DNA of 64,000 nucleotides from NCBI RefSeq assembly GCF_003589595.1, contig NW_020653750.1, positions 1,125,562 to 1,189,561 of the forward strand, in the 5' to 3' direction. The position numbers and the translations under genes are program-made. Of the stretch, positions 1-9,752 are shown one piece after another. A model generated the notes under the pieces. The model saw only the letters and a program-made list of their open reading frames with translations, did no database searches and was not told the origin of the DNA. Source of the stretch: Hyposmocoma kahamanoa. Its lineage: Eukaryota > Arthropoda > Insecta > Lepidoptera > Cosmopterigidae. Every line of letters begins with the position of its first letter. Positions within the stretch are counted from its first letter, which is position 1.

Positions 1-1140
1 TTCTTCCCAAGAGAAATTCCGAAGTGGCAGAATAACGCTCAGTGTAAAGCTTTCAATCCCTTGCTCTGGGGAACATAACCATACCCTATTTAATATAGAC
101 CGACGCCCCTGTTTGTTCAAACTATTATTCCAACTTTATCTGTAATTCTATGCTCACAGCCCCGATTCAATTTACCGTCACTGTCGTAAAGTATTAAATT
201 TAATAATTGTACAAATATTTAGTTCTGAAATAGTGAGATAGGTTAGTTATAAATTCAAATATGGTATTTATTGTACCAAAGGTTTAACTATATGACCGCT
301 AATACGCTTTTAAACTAAATAATGAATTGTTACGAACGCCGTCCTCTATAATCTTCGTTTACGTTCTCGTGAGTCTAGGGTTGTCTGTTTACTGCACAAG
401 CACTTAGCACTTCATAATATTTTTTTTGTATAACCTTTCGTATTCGTGATAGGGTTGTAAATTACTTAGCACTTACTTAGATTCAAAATGGATTCAAAAC
501 AAAATCTAGTAGTTCAAGACACGCTTGTATTTTTATAATTTTTCTCCTATACAAAATATACAAAACAGCTTAGGGTATAACATGTCAATCAAAAAACTTG
601 AGTGGCAAAACATATATATAAACTTTTCCGAAATTGTGTGTTTCGGAAAAGTTTATATATATTTAAACTTCCTTTTCTGTAGTGTTTTGTTGCCTTCCGA
701 ACAACGTGAAGTATAATCTTTCCTTTAAATCTAATAACCATCTTCAGAAGCATCATGTGCTACATTTTACATGTCACGGTTAAATAAAAATGTTATCGTG
801 CTCATCTGAAATTACCTTTGAGTACATCTCTACGCAGTGTTCTTAAAAAGTCCCGCAGAAGCTGTGCTTGTGCTCGCTCGCATACCCCTTTAAATCCGCG
901 GCCAGGGAAAATAAGACGAGACATAACGTATGTTGGTTTCTTGTTTCCATTTCTAGCGAGTCTCGACAAAATGTCCCTTGAAATTTCTTACGTAACGATA
1001 AAACTAGGTGACATGCATTAGGACCTAATGATATTACAGTTGATAACCTTTTTAATAGTATTATTTTAAAATGTGAAATAATACCTATGAGGTTCCTTAA
1101 GAACGTCAGCTGCATTGTCCAGTGTCATGGGATGTTTTTT
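1..1140. other. Intergenic, no gene seen
   Basis: AT-rich sequence without a coding signal I can support. Short open frames near 525-716 and 818-1115 have no recognisable motif; the first is produced largely by the hairpin at 613-661. The last few hundred bases would be the 3' flank of the minus-strand I29 gene. Confidence 0.6.
613..661. repeat. Perfect 21-bp inverted repeat with 7-nt loop
   Basis: The left arm (613-633, containing AACTTTTCCGAAA) is exactly complementary to the right arm (641-661, containing TTTCGGAAAAGTT). The loop is TTGTGTG. GGCAAAAC-like sequence on the left and GTTTTGTTGCC on the right suggest a longer, weaker foldback around it. It is probably a MITE core. A hairpin RNA is possible but nothing shows transcription. 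Confidence 0.75.
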
Positions 1141-1753
1141 TTAATTCATATTATTTTGATTTATTTCCCATAGTGTTTTAACAAACCTCAAATAATGTCT
1201 CATATAGCTTGCTTTGTTTTTTGGGATGTTTTTTTTATGATCTTTCATATATTTCTTGAAAAGATTATCTGAATCATCTAAATCATAAATCTGAGGTACT
1301 TTTGCAATCTCCCTTCGCGCTGTTTCTCGTAAAATTTTAGATATTTTAGTAACGGCATCATCTGCAAATTTATAAATTTCGAACTATAGTATGCTTTTAA
1401 ATATTTATACATTGAATTTTAATTAACTGAAACATTTAATATATACATATATACCGATACTTACACGGCTTCACAAAAACATCCTGAGGAAGTTCATAAA
1501 CATTAATATTAATATCCGAAAATGTATTAACATCTAGTAATTGTTTTGGAATTATTGACATTAGATCCAAATTATTCTCAAAATGTAATTTTGCCTTATC
1601 ATTTACTTCATTACTGACGTAATTTTTGTAATTTTTTTCTTCCATTTCGAATGCGTACGTAGCATCTTCTGTTGTAAATGTATCTATTTTCTTAACGTTA
1701 AAACCTATAATGCACACGACTATAATTAAAGATACCATGCTACTTACAGCCAT
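1141..1753 (-). CDS. Secreted protein with two I29 (cathepsin propeptide-like) units, two exons
   Basis: Proposed CDS: exon 1 1753-1465, intron 1464-1362 (103 bp), exon 2 1361-1141, giving 169 residues. Exon 1 ends after the first base of a codon at a GTAAGT donor. Exon 2 starts with two bases after a TTTGCAG acceptor, so the phases match and a TAT codon is rebuilt. The open frame runs further upstream, but the ATG at 1753-1751 gives a signal peptide (hydrophobic MVSLIIVVCIIGF). Residues about 30-85 form an I29-like unit (KNYKNYVSNEV, HFENNLDLM, VNTFSDIN). Exon 2, residues about 127-169, repeats the first half (NLFKKYMKDHKKN, RHYLRFVKTLWEINQNN) and then stops. Known for the family: free I29 domains inhibit papain-type proteases, as in Bombyx BCPI and Drosophila crammer. 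No protease catalytic domain follows. Paralogues lie at 16942 and 47103. The splice model and the inhibitory role are inferences. Confidence 0.7.
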
Positions 1754-4152
1754 AGAAGTAAATTGATTATTCCTATTATTTTCCTTTATACCGAACAATC
1801 GAATCGAATTGATTTTTTCGCCTTTTGTCTTAATAGTGGTCAATGATACGATTCCTTATTACATTACGCTTCATATACGCGAGGGAAAATTGTTATTCGG
1901 TTATAACAGCTATGGAATCCAAAGAAATATTCAGAAGTATAATCGGCTAATCTCGCGTGAAATAGCTGAGTCGAAATCGGACGTGGTGTAATGGTGAAGG
2001 AATTTACAGACTTTCTATATTAAATCTCCCGTTATCCGACATTGGATCGGGACAAAGGGAAAGATTTTGCTAAGGTTCCTGGCTGAGTAAGGAAAATTTA
2101 CATTACAAACAAAAACAGAAGAGAAAAGGAACCTCTCAAACGTGAAATTACAACTGTGAGGATCAACATGGTTGCTGATGCCTCGCGAAATAGAGCCTAT
2201 CGCGGCATCTACGGTTCTTAACGTTCGAAATCTCCATTTATCCTTAAATTTACGTTATCCTACCTACATAGCGATAGCCTGAGGCATAGACTTCGAACTG
2301 ACTATCACCACGGAAGAAAAAAAACAATGAAAGTGCCTTAAGCCTTGATTACTACCAGAACCACAGACATATATCTAAATAGACTGAATGTAAGCTAAAA
2401 ACGCTTATTTGCCGCTGCTACGCTTCAGATCGCGGCTGGTCGTTACCGTAGTTAAAAGTCTGTCAAAAACGCAAAAAAATGTGCCTAATTGTGTTATTAA
2501 AAACTGTAAACACAACAATTTTGAAAATATAAATAAATAGAGACGTTTCCTTCCACATTTATGTAATTTTGTAATCAAAATATGCACAATTTATTTTAAA
2601 ATCAATTATTTCCATTTTGAACGAATTTCGAGAAAACAAGTATTCAAACCAGTGTATGCCGCGTGATTTTTTACTTGGTGCGGGACACTTGTGGTCCTTC
2701 TATAAGCCAGGAAATCGAACGAGCGATACTTTCGTATAATGCATGAATGCATACATTAGAAAATTTTTTTTTTATTTTTTAGTTTTCCGGAGGAATTTTT
2801 TTTTTCAAAACACGTAATTAATGAAAGGATTTAATTATCTTATTCTGGTATTATTTTACTATATTAACATTTCACGGCTTCTTATAATGAACAAATACTT
2901 GAAAAAATCATTATTCTAAATATGTGCAGCGGCCGCGTCTCCAACTTAATCAATTGCTTTAGTGCCGAAGGAGGTTTTCCATCAGTGAATACCGCTTGTG
3001 ACGTCATCGGATGTACAAAAAAATGTTGTACGCTTGGTTGAGATCGCGATACTTACGATGTATATTTGGCTATGTATGTCTGTGATCAGAACCGCTATCG
3101 CCAAAATTCACACAATCATATGTTAAACTTTGATACCTTGACACTGTGAAATCTTGATAATGATTGGTCGTAGTTTTTAATTTAAAAGATGGAACAAAGT
3201 TTGGACTGTTAATATAATTTAAACTTTACCCAATTGGTACACAGTCAAAAGTTCTATAGGTACCTATTATTGCAAGTTACGTTTCGATTTTAAATTTCTT
3301 TCAATGTGCTGCCGTCTAGCGGCAATAGCGGAAAGACTATGAGACGACGATCGATTAACGTTCGAAAGTCGACCATATTACACCGGTATGCGGTTTACTT
3401 TCGTTTCTTATAACAAAAAATCTAGTAGGATAAACAGAAAATGGAAAATTAATTAAAATTAAATTAAATAAAACTTAACGATGATATGAAACACCACTAC
3501 GGATAATATTACTCCAAAGTAGCAATTTAATTTTGAATTTAATAAAAAAAATTCCACGATTTTCGAGGTTTTGCGTGAGATAATAATTGACACGACCATA
3601 ACGTACAAAGCGAAAATTGCGGACTGACATGTGCATCTCCGTGTACCGTTGGCACACTTGTTCTGTGACTATCATTATCTACAGCAAAATTAATTTTTGA
3701 GTCAATCGCTGTGTAGAGCGAAAAGTAGTTTACTCGCAAATTTCAAAGCAATCTTGTTTATGCTTTTTACATGCAAATGAATTCAATTATGCTAACCTAG
3801 ATAATTCAATTTAATATTCATGCGAAAACTAGATCCACTGGTATCACCAAGGGCGAATTTAATTCTGACCCTTTGATCTAATATAATATTCCGGAGCTGA
3901 ACTTTAAATACGTTAGGCCCATCGGTTAGGTTGGTAATCTCTTCATGGTCCATCTAAGCAGAGTGATTAAAATTTTCCCTCATTACAATTACCATTTGCG
4001 GGTCAGCTTACAAATTTGTTGTAATGTAACTTAAATATTTTTTTCGTTATTTAAGTATACTTGTTTGAAGGAGAATTCATAAATTGAAATTGGTGCTCTC
4101 CGAGACACAAAAGCATGAGCCTTCTGTCAATGAACTTGTTTGTTGATTATAA
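1754..4152. other. Intergenic, no gene seen
   Basis: AT-rich upstream flank of the I29 gene. It contains a poly-T run near 2766-2780 and scattered frames of at most about 66 codons with no motif. I see no promoter I could defend, no RNA gene and no recognisable repeat. Confidence 0.5.
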
Positions 4153-4290
4153 AGCTTAGTTGGTATAGCGTCTGGCACGGTATGCTAGAAGACGTCCTTT
4201 CAAATTGGGCCGGATCGAAGGAATTTTTTCTGAGTGTTCGATCTTTGTATTAATAATTATAACAAACAAGTGGAGTAATTTGACATAAAA
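4153..4290 (+). repeat. tRNA-derived SINE (family 3), copy 1
   Basis: The head GCTTAGTTGGTATAGCG resembles a tRNA A box. After a degraded B-box region comes a shared body (GGATCGAAGGAATTTTTT, GTTCGATCTTTGTATTAA, AATTATAACAAAC). The same body occurs at 4459, 7642 and 18893. It is non-coding. Confidence 0.75.
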
Positions 4291-4458
4291 ATGACTGATT
4301 ATCAATTCAATAAGAAATCCCTAGATATATAATAGACATTCCTAGCCGGGGCGGGTAGCCGTAAAAGTATCTAACTGGGTGACGAAATATCATAGATTTC
4401 TCATAGATGGCGCTAAGGCTAAAAGTCTCTGAAAAAACAAATACAAAGATACGACGCA

Positions 4459-4615
4459 AGCATATAGAAAAATTCGTGAGGTCCGCTGGTTCGTACCGCT
4501 GCTTAGTTGATATAACGTCTGCCACGGTATGCTCAGAGACGTCGGTTCGAGTCCGGCCGGATCGAGGGAATTTTTTGTGAGTGTTCGATCTTTGTATTAA
4601 TAATTATATAGCAGA
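4459..4615 (+). repeat. tRNA-derived SINE (family 3), best-preserved copy
   Basis: Contains GCTTAGTTGATATAACG and a canonical Pol III B box, GGTTCGAGTCC, near 4543-4553, followed by the GATCGA...GTTCGATCTTTG body. The stretch CATATAGAAAAATTCGTGAG in front is shared with the 7642 copy, so the element starts before the tRNA-like part or carries a conserved leader. Confidence 0.8.
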
Positions 4616-4692
4616 ATTTAAAAAATTGAGCTTTTAGTGCAAGTGACAGTTATCACTTATTATTTAATCAGTAACCAGGCCCTGCACTATCA

Positions 4693-4846
4693 TTCTTCGT
4701 CGGAAACAATTACTGTCGAATACGAATAAGTAATACTCAAGCAAGTTCATACTTGACATTGTGTTTTAAGTTAGTCGAATATTACTCAGTTGACGTTTAT
4801 TGTTTCGGACGTATGTCGGATGCAAAACAGTTGACCCCCAGATCAA
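4693..4846. mobile_element. Degraded foldback MITE (family 4 MITE), copy 1
   Basis: The arm CGGAAACAATTACTG near the left end is mirrored by ATTGTTTCGGACGTATGTCG near the right end, around an AT-rich core with CATACTTGACA. The same arms and core occur in better shape at 49161-49353, which sets the family. No transposase is encoded. Confidence 0.65.
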
Positions 4847-4950
4847 TCAATGAACAACTGATGCAAGATTTATAAGTAGTAAAAATAACCTCGTAGATCA
4901 AAACTTGTTTCATTTAATTAGCAGATTTCGTAGATTGATTATTAATAGCT

Positions 4951-5221
4951 GTAGAGCTCTTTGTGCAAGAGTTCCAGAGAAGTACTGCCACTTTACCTGT
5001 TTCTGCTGCCAAGTAGTAATGTGGGCGTTACTGGGTTCCGGTTTTCAAAGGTAGGGGTGCTCAGACGTCACCATGAGAATAAAGTTGAAAAATCGCAGTG
5101 GCAGCGCCCCTCAGATCTTCGCGATTTAAAGATCTGAGTGGCACTGTAACTGTTATAGACAGGCGTGTTGCTTACCTGTAGGCGCACGACTTGTTCGTCC
5201 CGTCACTTAGTACCTTAAAAA
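4951..5221 (+). repeat. Repeat family 1 (SINE or LINE-tail type), near full length
   Basis: Family 1 runs from GTAGAGCTCC through GCGTTCCGGTTTTGAAGG, a hairpin made of CTCAGATCTTTG and TTAAAGCTCTGAG, and GCACGACTTGTTCGTCC, to CACTTGGTATCATAAAA. The plus orientation is the one with the A-rich end on the right. I count 15 copies in this window. Unit length is about 270-290 bp and there is no coding frame. The A-rich end suggests spread by LINE-driven retrotransposition. Confidence 0.8.
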
Positions 5222-5459
5222 TCCTCTACCCGAGCACGATATGTGATGGATGACCTGTTGAAGCCCCAATATTATTCTATGATTACTTATTATAATTCAT
5301 ACCCGCATTTTTTGTAATAATTATTTTACTACGTGGATTCTAATATATCCATTTCAATTAAAATGTACTGAAGCGTCATAATATTATGCTCCTGGATAAT
5401 ATTTACCTATAGTTACCGAGAATAATAAATTTTATTTATAGAGTACTTATGTTTTCGGG

Positions 5460-5592
5460 ATTGTTACACATAGGAAATTAAACTATTCTTTCAATCTAAA
5501 TCGCATGTATTAGACATATGTATTTGTTTTTCAAAGAAACCAAAACATTTCGGGCCCTTTACAGGTTCCATGTTCCCGTCTGACTGAGGCGG
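5460..5592 (-). repeat. Repeat family 6, minus orientation
   Basis: Includes GTTACACATAGGAAAT, ACATTTCGGGCCCTTTAC and GTCTGACTGAGG. It is the reverse of the copy at 5821-5935; other copies are at 17520 and 21372. Confidence 0.65.
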
Positions 5593-5687
5593 TAAACTTA
5601 TGTCTAAAATTAATACAAACCACCCTATTTTTTACTATAGTTTAGTTTTTGATTTTAAATGTTTTTTAGTAAAATTAAGATATTGCG

Positions 5688-5722
5688 GGTGCGGGGCTAT
5701 GTTAAGTGGGTGCGTTATTAAT
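5688..5722 (+). repeat. Tail fragment of tRNA-headed SINE (family 4)
   Basis: TGCGGGGCTATGTTAAGTGG followed by GTGCGTTATTAA matches the 3' end of the SINE at 8839-9063. The rest of that element is missing here. Confidence 0.65.
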
Positions 5723-5724
5723 TT

Positions 5725-5819
5725 GAAGCTCTGAGTGGCACTAACTTTTATGCACAGGCGTGTCGCTTACCACCAGGCGTACGACTTGTTCATCCTGTCA
5801 CTTGGTTTCACAAAAAAAA
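5725..5819 (+). repeat. Repeat family 1, 3' fragment
   Basis: Starts inside the family's internal hairpin (AGCTCTGAGTGGCAC), continues through GTGTCGCTTACCACCAGG and CGACTTGTTCATCC, and ends at CACTTGGTTTCACAAAAAAA. Confidence 0.75.
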
Positions 5820-5820
5820 T

Positions 5821-5935
5821 CTCAGTCAGGTGCGACCACGGGACCTGTAGGGACCCGAAATGTTGGTTTGTTTGAAAAAATAAATATACGTGATTCAGAT
5901 ACGGAAAATAGTTTTATTTCCTATGAATAAACTTT
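5821..5935 (+). repeat. Repeat family 6, plus orientation
   Basis: Contains GACCACGGGACCTGTAGGG, CCGAAATGTTGGTTTGTTTG and ACGTGATTCAGATACGG. It mirrors the copy at 5460-5592, the two bracketing a SINE tail and a family 1 fragment. Confidence 0.65.
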
Positions 5936-7641
5936 ACTATTACTCATTTTAAATTAAGCGTCTATAATACCTCAGCTCGAAATTATTTTTTTTCGTTTTC
6001 GTACGGAACGTCCATTTAGCTTGTTTATTTCAGAATTTATTTTTTACAAACGATATTAAAGCCATTTGAAGAATATATATCGTATAGTATACGTGTTCTA
6101 TTTAGTGAACTAAATTGACATAAAAAAAAATCATTGGTGTAATATGTAAAATACTTATAGAATACAGCGGTACTCAGTGTATATTCTCTATTATATTTTC
6201 CGAAGTGATTAATTCAACACTTTCACTGTTATGCGAAATCAACCAAATCCATTTGAGGTAGTAAAGACTCTTAAAACGAAAGCAGTAAAACATATTTTCA
6301 GTCTATACACATTTGGAAAACATTCCTTTAAAAATTGTGACTCAAACGGTGACAACAGAAAATACCGGTCGAAAACAAATAGTGCGACGCAAAATAGGGC
6401 AAGCATAAGCATGATTTCGGCCAGCAACAATGGGGATTACTGCGAACGACATTAATGAGACCAAACCACAACATTAGTAAAGTCAGCTAATGCAATCGAT
6501 TTAGGTGAACCCAACCAATGTTAATTGATATTGGACATGTGAAATAAATATCAGCTTACCCCTAATGTTCCAATTTAAGTGATTTTTGTGGGTGTAAACG
6601 CATTGTAATTAATTTCTTAATTAAAATACACATACTTACGTGGTGAAGACAAAGTAATTTTGGGATTCTCGGGTGCCTTTGGGAAACTTCGTCTTTATCC
6701 ACAAGTCTTTATTACTATAAATATTAGTATATCATTTTCATATCTATATCAATGGACTGTATTTTGCGCAATTTTTCACTTCGCCACCGCCCTTTTATTT
6801 CATCGGCGTAAACTCCACGTGGTGAAAATTTGTTTTATGTTAATGAAGTATCAACTCTTTGTTAATTACTAATTTATTAGTGAAATTTAATGAAATTAAT
6901 ATTAAGCACTTCATATTCATATTAGACGCAAATTAAGAGCGTTTATTTAATGTGATTTTTTTTTTGAATCGTTTTTTATTTTCAGTAACAGTATCTACAT
7001 ACCTACTAATGCACAAATTCAAGTCTAAAAAATGATAATATTGGTTGATCTAAGCAATGGTTTTTGTGTTATAACACTAAAATAGTCCTTTAACACTTGA
7101 TAAATTTATGCCACGTCGATATTGCCCCCTGCCACTTGTCGAATGACAATTTTATGATCAGCGCACATGTCTTATCCGGCCGATTGACCCTTACTTTATA
7201 TTTATTTAAGTTTATTAACTTCTTATCACTATATTATCTTCAACTGGTAACTCAATAAAATAATGTATTCGTCTGTGTAACTTTGTGTACCGCTTGTCTT
7301 GTGCCGTGATTATTCAGTTTCTGTCAAAAGTTTCAGTATACTCAACCTTGTAGCATGGTGCACATTATGCCAGAGCTACCCACACAACCAATATTTCTTA
7401 CTTTCTTATGTAAGGAAATCTCCATTCTCAAGAACTTACACATATGATTTAGTGCCGCATATTTCTTTAAAAAGGTACCGTTAGAGCAATAAACATCCAC
7501 AGCTCGCCGCAATAGTGTTCAATAGAACGATGAGTCTGTTCAGTACGAAATTACTCAAAAGCCATTCTACTGCCTGTTACAGTATACTGCGTTTATGTTT
7601 TTTCTATCAAAAATATAGATAAATTAGGCAAAATAGTCAGT
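5936..7641. other. Intergenic, no gene seen
   Basis: AT-rich. A minus-strand frame at 6239-6430 has a hydrophobic start (MLMLALFCVALFVF), but nothing after it is recognisable and no splice donor is evident. I do not call it a gene. No repeat family of this window was found here. Confidence 0.45.
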
Positions 7642-7815
7642 CAGTAAACATATAGAAATATTCGTAAGGTCTGTTAACTCGATCTATAGGCCAGTTAGTT
7701 GAGCAGTAGCCCTGGTATAGCATAGACGCAGGTACGATACCTATCAGATCGAAGGAATTTTTCTTTGTGTTCGATCTTTGCATTAATAATTATAACAAAC
7801 TAGTGGAATAATTTC
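7642..7815 (+). repeat. tRNA-derived SINE (family 3), copy 3
   Basis: Begins with the shared leader (CATATAGAAATATTCGTAAG). A degenerate tRNA-like region (CAGTTAGTTGAGCAGTAGC) follows, then the body GATCGAAGGAATTTTTCTTT and AATTATAACAAACTAGTGG. Confidence 0.75.
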
Positions 7816-7891
7816 ATAAAAAAACTAAATGTGAATAAAGGTAACAAAACATCATAATATTCTTCTTTTCTTAACTCTTAATCATAAAAGG

Positions 7892-8010
7892 TAACAGTTT
7901 CAGTGCCACTCAAGAGCTTTAAATCACAATTCTGAAGGGCACTGCCACTGTACCCGTCGCCTTGAGACATAAGTTGACCAGTCCCACGTGCCTGCAAATT
8001 TCAACTGTAC
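7892..8010 (-). repeat. Repeat family 1, internal fragment
   Basis: Carries the reversed internal hairpin region (CAGTGCCACTCAAGAGCTTT) and ACATAAGTTGACCAGTCCCA followed by CGTGCCTG. Both ends are missing. Confidence 0.7.
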
Positions 8011-8838
8011 CACCCATATAGATAAATAGCTAAATCATCAAAAAAGAAATATTTCTACGAAAAACGAATGTGCCTACACTCATTTCTATACTTTGAAAAT
8101 AACTTCACTAATCTGCCCTATAAAATAATACCAACATAGAAATTATTATTTTAAAAGATTGCCTCGTTTAGCTGTGGTACGTCTATCTTTTTTGTGCGTC
8201 AAAGGGCAAAATGTATTTAAATGTATGTATGCTTTACTACCCTTTTAACTTTTGACCAGAGCAAAAACGCGTGACCGAACCTACACAAGTACACGTATGA
8301 ATAATTCCCAGTAATTTCGTCCTTTTGGAAACACCAACAAACCTCATAGATGATTTATGTGCGAGATATCGAGGGATGAGTAGACCGCTAACGACTCGAT
8401 ACGCAGGGAAATCGAAAAAAAAACGGTGCCATTGGAATGGAGATAAATCTCGAAATATTTATCCAGCCAATGAAAGAGTTCTGCCAATCGTTCTAAATGG
8501 ATCAGATTAAGTTGAAATGTGTGTGCAAAGTATTAGTAGAGAATTTTTAAACTGCACTAAATAAAAGCTTTCTGGTAACGCTCTTCACATATGTATATGG
8601 AATTTTCAATTTAATAATCGTCTATTGTTTTATGATACTCATCATTGCTTACATTAATATACGTAATGGAAGCTACAATTTTGCACCATTTATTTTACGT
8701 GTGCACCTGGCGTTATTATGGAAGATGTATTACGTCATATCAATATTTAATATTCTTATCCACCATATTGAACGTTTTACCCATTCATTGGTATTCATTA
8801 TAATATATGGTTCATGATAACATATTATATATATAACT
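8011..8838. other. Intergenic, no gene seen
   Basis: No supported gene or repeat. The 61-codon frame at 8325-8510 has no motif. Confidence 0.5.
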
Positions 8839-9063
8839 GCCTCCGTGGCCGAACGGTTACCATGCCGGACTGCCACGCAGAGGTCCCAGGTTAGATTCCC
8901 GGGCCGGGAGAAATATTTGTATGACCTACATTTATTTCTCTCGTGAGTTTGGGTGTAATTTGTGGTTGTCTATGTGTGTGTCCATGGCACCCGCGACACA
9001 GGGTTTCCCTAGTGCGGGGCTATGTTGAGTGTGTGCGTTATTATTATTATTATTATTATTATA
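8839..9063 (+). repeat. tRNA-headed SINE (family 4) with (TTA)n tail
   Basis: The first 70 bases resemble a class II tRNA (GCCTCCGTGGCCGAACGG start, A-box-like TGGCCGAACGG, B-box-like GGTTAGATTCC). The body includes ATTTATTTCTCTCGTGAG, CACCCGCGACACAGGG and GTGCGGGGCTATGTTGAG. It ends in a (TTA)n microsatellite at about 9040-9062. It is a SINE rather than a tRNA gene, because the body and tail recur at 5688 and 49003. Confidence 0.85.
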
Positions 9064-9164
9064 TTCTTCAACTCATGTGAGATTTAAGGTAATATGCAAA
9101 GATATTTTTTTCGTACTAACTTTTACGCATTCGTGTTGTGCCAGCGCGGCAGTTGAGCTTTATG

Positions 9165-9752
9165 ACTGTGGTTCGTTCGTTGTGACGCTTTTAAGAAGAG
9201 AAGTGGAATGCATGGAAAGGAATGTCTGGACAAGGACTGATCGGCAGGTAAGAGGACTGCTGAACAAGTGAACTATACTACAATGATCTAAGATGAGTTT
9301 CATACCTTAGCAGCGCTCTTCCTCAATTTCCATAGGACGTCCTAATTACAGATCTCCGATAAATGCGGTGGATCGCGCGGTTCCGTTGGCGCGGTGGTGG
9401 TCTGAGATTGAGACCAATTACGATGATGTACACTTGATTTATCACCGAACAGTATATAAGTACAGTCCAATAACACAGCAAATACATAATGGTATTTCAC
9501 GCGTGGTGAAATAGGACTACGCAGAGTGCGTTTAGCCTTTGAATATGGCTATGAATCTACAGAGCTAGACGAGTGTCGACGTGTGGTCCAAGGCGGACGC
9601 ACGTTACTCAGGATGGTTAGTTGTAGACTGTCTCAACTACATACAGTATTTCAGTTGCAGCAGGGTAAAAAGGATAGCAATATAAATATCAAAGGAAATG
9701 AGGGTAGGTGAGGGTAACCTAAGCGCCGCGCCTACTTTAGTATCGGCGCGAA
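9165..9752 (+). repeat. Dispersed repeat family 5, copy 1
   Basis: Direct repeat of 57708-58246. Shared blocks include GGTTCGTTCGTTGTGACGC, ATTTATCACCGAACAGT, GCAGAGTGCGTTTAG, GTTAGTTGTAGACTGTCTCA and GGAAATGAGGG. The right part keeps a short open frame ending in SNINIKGNEGR that the other copy also keeps. The segment AGTATATAAGTACAG is TATA-like. I do not recognise the family; it could be a LINE or LTR-element leader. Confidence 0.7.

Noticed and set aside
1754..1843. Longer N-terminus for the first I29 gene
   Set aside because: The extra residues start only at a TTG and would place the signal peptide internally; the ATG at 1753 gives a normal secreted protein.
4497..4560. tRNA gene around the perfect B box GGTTCGAGTCC
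   Set aside because: No acceptor-stem pairing visible, and the downstream body is shared with three other SINE copies.
6239..6430. Minus-strand frame with hydrophobic N-terminus, possibly a first exon of a membrane protein
   Set aside because: No splice donor, no recognisable sequence after the hydrophobic part, and no partner exon found.
8839..8910. tRNA gene (Ser/Leu-like)
   Set aside because: The tRNA-like part continues into a body and microsatellite tail that recur at 5688 and 49003, and the B box is altered, so it is a SINE head.
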